This document shows positions 56,010 through 64,000 of a DNA stretch of 64,000 nucleotides, one piece after another. Within the stretch, counting starts at the first letter, position 1. Every line of letters starts with the position of its first letter. The notes beneath the pieces are model-generated. The model worked only from the letters and a program-made list of their open reading frames with translations. It searched no databases and had not been told where the DNA came from. Position numbers and translations under genes: made by a program. This stretch comes from Gonium pectorale (Eukaryota > Chlorophyta > Chlorophyceae > Chlamydomonadales > Volvocaceae): NCBI GenBank assembly GCA_001584585.1, contig LSYV01000072.1, forward strand, positions 299,115 to 363,114, given 5' to 3'.

Positions 56010-59000
56010 ATGCATGTTGCGATGGAAGTGCGGAACTCAAGCTATCTAGCTGACGCCCCCGTCTACGACGCGCAGGCACACGACGCTGTGGTGCTAGTAG
56101 GGGACATCGGCGGCACCAATGCGCGTCTGTCGGCGTGGCGCGCTGAGCTTGACAGCCCTACGGCGACGGAGCTCTTTGCAAAGGTGCGCGCCATCCTCCC
56201 CCTTCCCCTCCTCGCCCCCCCCCACTGCTCCCCCCTTTCCTTGCGGCAAAGCGACGCACCGACGAGCGAACGAGTGTGCTGGCAGCCCGTCACCGCCGCC
56301 CCCGCCCCGCCCCGCTCTCCCCCCCCCGCCCCGCAGACCTACCCAACCGAGTCCTTCGCCACCTTTGACGCCGTGGTGGATGCCTTTCTGTCGGAGCCCG
56401 CCGTGCAGCTGAGCCCTCCACGGGCCGCCGCCCTGGCCATTGCGGGCGCCATCAGCAGCAACCGGTGCAACATGACCAACGTCAACTGGCTGGTGGACGG
56501 CGACGCGCTGTCCGCCAAGCACGGCTTCCGGTACGTTACGCACGAATGCGGCCCCCCCTCCCCCTCCCCTCCCCCAGACGCTTCCACACCGCATGCCCCT
56601 TCACGCCCCGTCACATGTCTTGCTCTGTACCCGCCCGCCCTGCTGGAAACGTCGCGCCTTCGGGCGTGTATGACCGTAGAGGCGGGCTCCCTCTTTCTGT
56701 GCAGGTTTCTCGTTTGTCAGACCACGACCGCCCCCCTTGGCATTCCCCCGGCACCTTGCAACCCACACCCGCCCAGCGGGTCACCACACCGTGTGCCTCT
56801 TTGACATCCCCAGCGGGCGGCGTGCCCCCTGCCCTGCCCCGCAGCGTGTCGCTGCTCAACGACTTTGAGGCGGTTGGGTACGGCATCCCCGCCCTGGAGC
56901 CCAACGACCTGGTCACCCTCAACGACGCGCCCGTGCTGCCGCGGGTGGGGCTTGCCGGCAACCCTGCGCGTCAGGGAGGGTTGCCTACCTGGCCGTACGC
57001 CCGGGGCGTGAGGGTGGGAGCCGCAGCAGAGGTTGGGCCAAAGTCCGCAGGGTCGACGATTCCCGTCTGGTCGGGGAACCGGTGAGCGCCGAGAACATGC
57101 GTGCTGCGCGGCCCCGCCCGCACGTACGCGCCCGCTGGCCTTTCGGTGTAGGTTCAGCGCCCGCCCACTCATCCACCCCTTGTTTGTTGCGTGAGGCCGA
57201 AGCGCGCGCGGGCATGCACACATAGCACAAACGCATCGGGCGTTTGCCCATCTGGCCGCAGCCCCCGTAGTCCCGACAGGCTGCCATGGCGCTCCATGTC
57301 CTACCCCACTTCCTCCAAGCGGCGGACTTGCTGCTGTTGCAGCAGTAGCGGCAGCAGCTGCAGCGAACTGGCACGCGCGTGCGCGTGGGCCCCCCCTCCC
57401 GTCCCCCTCTCGCCTGTCTGCACCATCTGCACCAGGCCCCCAAGGTGGTCATGGGCCCCGGCACCGGCCTGGGCGCCGCGCAGCTGATGTGGGACACCGG
57501 CCTGGGCGCGTACAAGGTCTGGCCAGGTGAGGCCAGGTCGCACGCCACACGATGGAGTGGGTCCGGCGGCGTGGGGTTGGGCTCCGCCGGTGGTGGGGCT
57601 GGACGGCCAGCCGGGGAGCGAGGGAGGCCACCGCCGTGACGTGGCGAACACGCGCGCGACACGTTGATCTCTTCGCTCCACCCGTGGGTTCCCTGGGTTC
57701 CTCTATTGGGTGGTGGCGCGGCGATGTGGAACCCGGTGGCCCCGCTGGTGTGGGAAATGCACGGTAGCTGCACCTAGCAGCTGCACACGGGGCCGTCAGA
57801 CCGGGCGGGCGCCGCGTTGTCTGGGCCCGCGGCTACCGGGGCCGGCGTCCCAGTGCCGCACCGGTCTCTTGCGACCCCTGATGCGAGCGTCCCGCTGCTC
57901 CTTCCACTTCTCCTTCTCGCTCTCTCTCGCGCGCAGGCGAGGGATCCCACGCCACCTTCGCGCCGCGGGGCTGGAAGCAAAAGGCGCTGGCGCGGTACGT
58001 CACCACCCTGCACGGCCACTGCGAGATAGAGCAGGTGCGAGCGCGGGGCGGGCGGGGATGGGGGGGCGCGGGGGGGACGCGGAAGGGCGGCAGGGAGGAT
58101 GGGGGAAGAGGGCAGAGAGCATGGCAAAGGGGCGGGAGCGCGGAGGGGGAGACAAGGCTCGAGAAGGAGTTGCGGACTTGCTCGTTGAGTTGAGATGCAG
58201 CGAAGGGGCTCGTTAAGAGCACGGCTGGGGTGTACGCGCGCAGCACAGGCGACCTGCCCGCACCTGCCCTCGCCGCGCGTGCAGGTGGCTTGCGGCAGCG
58301 GCCTGGAGCTGATCTACGAGTTCCTGCAGACCGACGAGGCCGCCAACCGGCCCGAGCTGCTGGTGGGCGCCAGGAGCAAGAAGGTGAGGCCAGGCCGGGG
58401 GATGGGGCGGGTGGGCGTTTGCCTGGCTTCGCAAGTACGCACGTCCACCTTGTCAGAGGTGGGGGGGATACTACCGGGACGTGGATGGGCTGGGAGTTGC
58501 ACCAAGTACCCGTCTCCCGTCCTCTCCGTTGCTCCCATCCAGCACCTACCGTGTGCTCGGCAAGCCCGCTCCCGCTCTGCTCCGCGCTCTCCCCTTCCCC
58601 CGTCCCTTTTCTCCCCTCCGCAGAAGGCGGCTGACATCAGCGCCGCAGCGCTGCTGGGCACCGACCCGCTGGCGGTGGAGGCGGTGGACCTCATGTTTGC
58701 AATCGTGGGCGCCGAGGCGGGGGCCATGGCGCTGAGGTGCCTGGCCAAAGGTGCGAGGCGCCGCGGTCCACCGTGCCCCCAGGAGGGGGAAGGGGGCCGC
58801 CGTGCAGGGCATGGCAGGGCTGGACGGGGCATGTCGGCATGCAGGCGGGGTGCGCGCCACGGCTGGGGATTGCGGGACGGCGGCTGGGAGCCGAATCGGG
58901 GCATGTGCGGTGCGTGTGCGGCGGTCGGTCTTGCGGCAGGACGCGGCGGCCCCATAGGTTGTTTTCGGGGCGCAACGAGGATATTGCCTTACAGAAAACA

Positions 59001-60026
59001 CCGAATGCGTGCCGGGCGGTTGCGCACACCCCGGAAGGGTATCGCACTCCGCTCCACCTCAGACGACAACACCCTCTTACACGTGGCGAGGTCGACACGG
59101 TCACGCCACATCGGGCGCGCAACCCCACTGCATGCGCCGGGACTCTCCGCACACCGGCAGGCCGCCACGCCGGGACCGCAAACGGCGCTCCGGCGCTCGG
59201 GCGGAGCCGTCTGCAACGATAAACGCGTGTTGCACCCAGCGCCCTGGACCAAACAAACAACAACGGATCCGATCAGGCAGTCCACGAGGGACGGCGCTGC
59301 GCTTGCACATTCCCGCTCTGCCTGCTGCATGCGCCCAGGCATGCTAATTATTCTCTCCATTACCGTCACTTCTCACAAGGTAAAGTGCTCTCTCTCTCAC
59401 ACACACACGCTCTCTCTCCCCTCTCTCACGCACTTCAGGCGCGCACTCACGCACACGCTGCATAAGTCGCTCCTGCGCATGTAGGTTCGACACTCGACAC
59501 GAGAATCCGGCACTCGCTTGCTGCAACTCCCTTGCGCAGCTCCGCTGGCGGAAGCCGCCAGCCCCCGCCCCCCCGGTGCACCCGCCTCCACGCCTGCGTC
59601 CGTTGCGCCGCGCATTGCTCCCCGAGCCCACCAGGATCCATCGGGCCCCCGTCAGCCCCTTGGCTGCCTACGCGACGGCTCTCGCCTGCCGCATGCCTGT
59701 GACCCGCGCCGTCCAAACATCCCTGTCCGCCCCCCGCGCCGCTAGCATTCACACTGCTCGCCGGCGCGTCGTTGTTAGCTTGTTACCCCGCGCCGCCCTT
59801 CGCACCTATCTGCACCGCCCGACCAGGTGGCGTCTACATCGCCGGCGGCATAACGCCCAAGCTGCTGCCCCGCGTGCGCGCCGGCGCGCTGCTGGAGGGC
59901 TTCCTCATGCGCAAGGGCCGGTCGCCCTTCCACAAGATCCTCACCGAAACGCCGCTCTTCGTCATCACCAACGAGAAGGTCGGCCAGATCGGGGCGCGCG
60001 AGGTCGCCAAGCGGCTCCTGGACTGA
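56010..60026 (+). CDS. Glucokinase, bacterial (Glk) type
   Basis: Eight phase-consistent exons: 56010-56183, 56337-56530, 56845-56944, 57436-57526, 57937-58034, 58285-58383, 58624-58750, 59827-60026 (360 residues). It phosphorylates glucose with ATP to glucose 6-phosphate. Motifs in order: phosphate-binding LVGDIGGTNARLSAW; ALAIAGAI; NVNWLVDGDAL; VSLLNDFEAVGYGI with the catalytic Asp; VVMGPGTGLGAAQL; EGSHATFAPRG with the sugar-contacting Glu-Gly-x-His; VACGSGLELIYEFL; VYIAGGITPKLL; RKGRSPFHKILTETPLFVI. The length is near or slightly above bacterial Glk, so all core parts are present. ATG 56010 (MHVAMEV) is used; ATG 56022 is an in-frame alternative. No clear transit peptide is seen, which favours a cytosolic enzyme. 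The last intron (1,076 bases) is unusually long. The family call is secure. Confidence 0.92.
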
Positions 60027-61208
60027 GCGATGGCGGCTCCGGCTACTTCAGTGAACGAACATCGCAGGGGGTGGGGGGCAATCAGCGCTGGGTGAAGAGG
60101 CGGGGACCAGGTGTTCCGGCGCACGTTGGAGTGGGACTCCGGAATATAGGGACGGCGGGCTGGAGGATGGCATCCTGGCATGGCGCCGGCATGACAGCGT
60201 GTCTGTAGTAGCTGGGGTCCACATGTGGACAGGGTCGGCGGGTTGCGTAGAGGGCTGCTCGTCGCAGCTGGCTGCGGCGCGGCCCGTTGGGCACTTCGGC
60301 ATTCGGACTCCCTCCTTGGGGTCGGTGCTGGCGGCCGGGGAGGATCTGCGGGGACCACAGCGCCGACCGGTGGTCCGCGGGCACCGCGGGCGCGAGGGCG
60401 ACGACACTGGTGCCGCTGCTGGCTCGGGCGGCGGCACAGCAGCTCACGCCGTGACCCCATGTGACGCTGCGCCTCCGCGCCTTTGCAAGGGGGGGCGGGC
60501 GCGAGGTAGCTGTGGGCTGCCATTGCGCCCCGGAGCGACTGCGCGCTGCCGTGAGAGGAGAGCTAGGGGGCTGGGGAATCTGGAGCTGTATGGCGGGTGC
60601 GGGAATCGTGCAGCGGGGATCGTCCAGACGGCGCCGCGGCCACGGCCCGGATGGCTGGTTCATCGGGGCGAGCCCAGGACGCACCGGCCGGACTGAAGCT
60701 GTGCGAGGCGTCTTTGTAAGGCACATGTGCGCTGCCCGGCCTATCTATCGGTGCTGCTGCCCGTCAGCCAGGCCCTAGCCAGCTGGGTGGCGGATTGCAG
60801 GCGTCGGCCGGGAGGCCCTCCGCCGCGCTGGGCGGCGCCGCCGACAGCCCGCCGTGTCCGATTGAGCCCTGCTACATGCGCCGCCGCGGCTCCTGGAGCA
60901 TCCCTCCGTTGCCGCCGCTGTCGCCCACAGCGTGCCCCTCCGAACCGGCGCTTGCGGCTGTTGCTCTTGCCGGCGCCGCTGCTGCGGGCGCCGCGCAGGG
61001 CCGCCTTCGCTTCACGCCCACGCCGGCAGGGACTATCCAGCCGCCAGGTCCCCGCTGCTGATAACGCCTCCGCTGCACGTCCGAACGCCGCGCCTCGGTC
61101 CACATATCATGCCAATCGGCCGAACGCCGAGCCGACTGCCTGCATCAAGTCCTGCCGCGCCATCGCCTCCCGCTGCGCTGCCGCCCAGTCCTCCCAGACT
61201 CCTCCTCC
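60027..61208. other. Convergent intergenic region (glucokinase 3' UTR and plastid-protein 3' UTR)
   Basis: Contains the glucokinase 3' UTR up to about 60735. The remainder, downstream of a minus-strand stop, is GC-rich with several open frames of biased composition but none with support from splice signals or family resemblance. Confidence 0.45.
60715..60719 (+). promoter_or_regulatory. TGTAA poly(A) signal of the glucokinase gene
   Basis: TGTAA (CTTTGTAAGGC) lies about 690 bases after the TGA at 60024-60026. The same TTTGTAAGGCAC context occurs at the end of SYCP2-like copy 2. Confidence 0.6.
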
Positions 61209-62012
61209 CTAGTTCTGCGCCGCCGCCTCCCGCTGCTTGGCGCGAACCTCGTTCAGGGAGGCCCGCGCGTACGCGATCTCGGCGCGCAGCTCATCAATGG
61301 CGGCCTGGGGGTCCTGGGGCGCCGGCGCCGCCGCGCCGCCGGCTCCGGAGCCGCCGGAACCAGAGGATGCTGAGCCAGCGCTGGCCGACGAGCTCTCTGG
61401 CAGGAAGCCGCTGCCCGCCATCTCCTTGCGCGCCAGCGCCATTACCTCCTCCTGCGGAGAGTGGGATTGGGTTTCGGGACGAGTTTGGTGCGGCGCGAGG
61501 TACCAGAGCGGATACGGACGCAGTGTGCAAGGGGGGCTATGCGCAGGCGTGTGTGTGGAGGCCGGGCACGGGCAGGGATCCACGCTCCGCTTTAAGCTGC
61601 TCCTAGGCAGAGGAGCCCTGAGCGGGAGGGGGGGGGGCGGGCGGACGGGGCCTACCTGGAAATCGGCAATTCGCTGCGGCCGCTCAGCCAGCGTCTTGCT
61701 GACTTCGCTCACGAGGTCAATGACCGCCTCACTGAGGCGCCGGTTGAGCGTGATGGCGAACGCGCGGCCGTAGAAGAAGGCAGTCAGGATTTCCGGGCTG
61801 GGGTCTGCACAGCAGCCAATGGCATGTTAAGGCACCTGCCCGACAGGCGTCGCCACCAGCTGCTGGCCCACGCCAGTCCACCCATCAAGCAAGCGTCACT
61901 CATCAAACGCACCTGAGCCGCTACGCTGTGCCTGAACCCGCACAGCTGCTGCCCTCCGTTGTGTGCTGCGCGTGTGGGTGGCTGGCGCCGCGCGGGCGCG
62001 TGAGGCCAGCAT
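61209..62012 (-). CDS. Plastid-targeted small conserved protein (DUF6825-like, cyanobacterial/plastid family)
   Basis: Three exons on the minus strand: 62012-61913, 61804-61656, 61451-61209 (163 residues), all in phase. The start is ATG 62012. The first 30 residues (MLASRARAAPATHTRSTQRR) form a typical algal chloroplast transit peptide, with likely cleavage near AAAVRVQA. The core is one helical block, PEILTAFFYGRAFAITLNRR, LSEAVIDLVSEVSKTLAERP and QRIADFQEEVMALARKEM, resembling a family of unknown function shared by cyanobacteria and plastids, in which a short phenylalanine-rich GRA motif precedes a coiled helix. The Gly/Ser/Ala-rich tail ends with a second coiled helix (IDELRAEIAYARASLNEV). 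No enzyme motif is present. Targeting is well supported; the family name is from memory of its pattern. Confidence 0.75.
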
Positions 62013-62239
62013 TACTCCGCGTTTGGGTTCAGGGTGTCAGTAAGATATCGATGGCCGATTCGCGCTCACAGTTATCTGCTGCGGCCCAAATGGGCTTCGG
62101 GACCGTCCTCTGACATAAGAATGGCGCGGTTCCGGTACGACCGTTGACATTTTTGGAGCTAGGCCACTCGAGGCCCAGCCGCGAGGCGTTACATCAGTCA
62201 CAGGTCAAATAAATCACCAATTCAAAATGTCTTAGAGCC
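62013..62239. promoter_or_regulatory. 227-base bidirectional promoter region
   Basis: The plastid-protein gene and the magnesium-transporter gene start back to back. The region is AT-richer than the flanking exons (for example CAAATAAATCACCAATTCAAAATG near 62205-62229). Both core promoters and 5' UTRs must fit here, so shared control is likely. Confidence 0.5.
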
Positions 62240-64000
62240 ATGTTTCATCGCGTACACGCTTCGCCTACGTCACAAGGATACAGGGCTTTGGGCGGCGAGG
62301 TGCACAGCCACACCTCGCTAAGCCCAGAGCTCTCGGGGCATGGTGCACACGTAGACGGCGGGGCCGGTCCGCCCCCGGCCCTCCACCGGAGCAACACTCT
62401 CACGGCAGCCAAGTCGTTCGGCGACCTGAAGGCGCTGGCTGGCCGCTCTCGAGCCAAAAAGAGCCGGTGAGTATCTGCGAGCTGCAGGCCTCGACGGCTT
62501 AGCGGACGAGCGTGCACTACGGCGGGCAGTCACGTGCGTCCATGAACGGCACGGCCTCCATCTTCAGGGCAGCCGCCCCCCCCTGGCAGGCGGGGATGTC
62601 AATGCGTGTGGCATTGCTAAGACAGCTTTTCTTTCCGGGGGCATAGGATCCCTGGCCTTTATTTGCTCTCCTTAAACACGTACAGCCTCCTGACCATGGC
62701 ACCGCCTCAAACCCTCGGCACAGGGCCATAAAATGGTTGGTCCTCCGGGCGAGCGGGGAGCGGCAGCTGTTCACGTTGGACAAGCGGCAGCTTATCCAGG
62801 TACGATCCCTGTCGCCGCACACTGCTGCCGCTTCCCGCCCGGTCGCGTGCCGTCAGCCCTTCCTCTTGTGCCGCATTCCCCCAGCCCAACCCACGCACCC
62901 GCGTCGCCACGAGAGAGCCTCGCGCCCTCCCATCCCGACCCCGCGCTACCAGACGTCTGCGCCCCAGGATGGATCCACACGCCTATCCCCAGCCCCAACG
63001 CCCACCCCAGCAGCCCGCTCTCTCGCTCTCCTCCCCCCTCCCGACAGACCTGCCGGCTGGAGATCCCCATCCGTGATATGCGCCTGATGGACTCGGCCCT
63101 GGGCACGGAGACGCTGGCGCAGCTGCTTGTGCGCGACAACGCCCTGGTGTTCAGCATGGAGCACGTGCGGTTGATCATAACGCACGACAAGGTGGGTGGT
63201 GGCTGGGCACCCGCACGTGCGCGTGTCTACGATGACGCGTGCATGTATGTGCTATGTATGCGGTACGGAGTGCAGAAAGACATGCGTGCATGCATGCATG
63301 TGTGTACATGATATTGCGTGCGTGCTCAATACATATACGTGTGCACGCGTACGTGCAAATCAACGCATACTGGTTTCAATGAATGCAGTGACGTGGGTGC
63401 GGGGCTGTGACTGGGGTGTGGTGGTACTGCCCATGCTGACCAAGGGGTGGCAGGGCGGACGGATGGAGAGACGGACGCGCGGCAGCCCGAGAGGGGAGCG
63501 TGACGCAAGGGGGTTAGGAGGATAGAGGTGAGGGCGCCGGCGCGGGCCCCACCCCCACGAGCGCGGTATCGTTGAGCTCAGGCTGCGGTCGGGTGCCGGG
63601 CCCCGCCCCACAGGTTGTCGTGCCGCTCGACGACGGAGGCCAGCAGCCGCCTCCGCCCCCGGCGACGCCGCCGCCGGGCGCCGAGCGTGCCAGCGGCGCC
63701 AGCGGCGCCGGCGCCGGCGGCAACGGAGGCAGCGGCGGCCCGTACAACAACAATGAACTCAAAGACCGCTTCATCGCCCACTTGGAAGGGGTCGTGATGG
63801 ACTGGGCGCTGCAGCACGGAGCCACGGTACTGCCGCCCACCGCCAGCAACGGCGGCGTCGCGCCGCCGTCAGGCGGCCCCGGCGCCGCCGGCTCCACCGT
63901 CGGCAGCCACCCGGCCGCCGCTGCGGTGGCGGCGGCGTCGCAGCTCACGCGCACGGGGAGCGGCTGCGGCGGGCTGCCGTTGCTGGCGGCGCAGCTGGAG
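62240..64000 (+). CDS. MRS2/CorA-type magnesium transporter, N-terminal part (cut by window end)
   Basis: Four exons keep phase: 62240-62466, 62724-62799, 63048-63191 and 63614 to the window end. The start is ATG 62240. About 75 residues of variable, basic N-terminus precede the conserved soluble domain. WLVLRASGERQLFTLDKRQL, LEIPIRDMRLMDSALGTETL, AQLLVRDNALVFSMEHVRLI and ITHDKVVVPLDD match the beta/alpha N-terminal domain of MRS2 proteins (arginine-led RDxRxxD step, then the AIL-V/ME-H-I-R-II pattern). The next exon has a Pro/Gly/Ala-rich insertion, then LKDRFIAHL and LPLLAAQLE, the usual approach to the long helices. The two membrane helices and the Gly-Met-Asn pore motif lie beyond the window. 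It is expected in a mitochondrial, plastid or vacuolar membrane; which one is unclear. Confidence 0.8.

Noticed and set aside
60727..61212. Open frames downstream of the glucokinase poly(A) signal (including CYMRRRGSWSIPPLPPL)
   Set aside because: One frame looks slightly protein-like after a CAG acceptor, but no upstream exon with matching phase was found and TGTAA at 60715 closes the preceding gene.
1..64000. CRISPR arrays, tRNA or rRNA genes, intact transposons
   Set aside because: None seen. Repeats present are minisatellites, coding 9-mers, one direct duplication and one inverted repeat without transposase or reverse-transcriptase coding potential.

Overview
The window looks like nuclear DNA of a volvocine (Chlamydomonas-like) green alga. 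It is very GC-rich. Genes are split into many short exons with consistent GTGAGT, GTGCGT or GTGGGT donors and C-tract/CAG acceptors. Several genes end shortly before the volvocine poly(A) signal TGTAA. Proteins are rich in Ala, Gly, Pro and Gln, and several appear to carry plastid-type leaders. There is no sign of bacterial operons, CRISPR or prophage. Every gene model below was assembled by eye from splice signals, reading-frame phase and protein-family resemblance; no search was run.

Layout. 521-2056 (-): N-terminal part of a helical-repeat, organelle-targeted RNA-binding-like protein. 2057-7537: gene-poor, with a diverged direct duplication (3358-4165) and a long inverted repeat (4383-4984) whose arms are two facing copies of a RING-finger gene fragment. 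7538-34620 (+): a cluster of meiotic-axis/SMC-like genes. It holds (i) an N-terminal SYCP2-like gene (armadillo-like plus Spt16M-like regions, 7538-12390); (ii) an SMC6-type hinge with short coiled coils, two SUMO-interaction-like motifs and a very long Ser/Ala/Gly/Asp-rich tail, but no ATPase heads (13345-19436), which splicing phase allows to be one gene with (i); (iii) a fuller SYCP2/ASY3-like gene with armadillo-like, Spt16M-like, disordered and C-terminal coiled-coil parts (about 21162-32554, interrupted by a 497-base assembly gap); (iv) decayed fragments of its C-terminal exons (33430-34620).

35174-38445 (+): NKAP-family nuclear/splicing protein. 39756-41379 (-): two-RRM RNA-binding protein. 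43174-47034 (-): EI24/EPG-4-like ER membrane protein, divergent from 47660-54560 (+): a type II membrane protein with a repeat/beta-propeller-like region followed by an aspartyl/asparaginyl beta-hydroxylase domain. 56010-60026 (+): bacterial-type glucokinase. 61209-62012 (-): small plastid-targeted protein of a conserved cyanobacterial/plastid family, divergent by 227 bases from 62240-64000 (+): the N-terminal part of an MRS2/CorA-type magnesium transporter, cut by the window end.

Most neighbours are unrelated housekeeping genes. The exception is the SYCP2-like/SMC6-hinge cluster, where tandem partial duplicates of a presumptive meiotic chromosome-axis protein surround a headless SMC6 hinge. 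This is the strongest candidate for an undescribed system here. The RING-fragment hairpin is the second.
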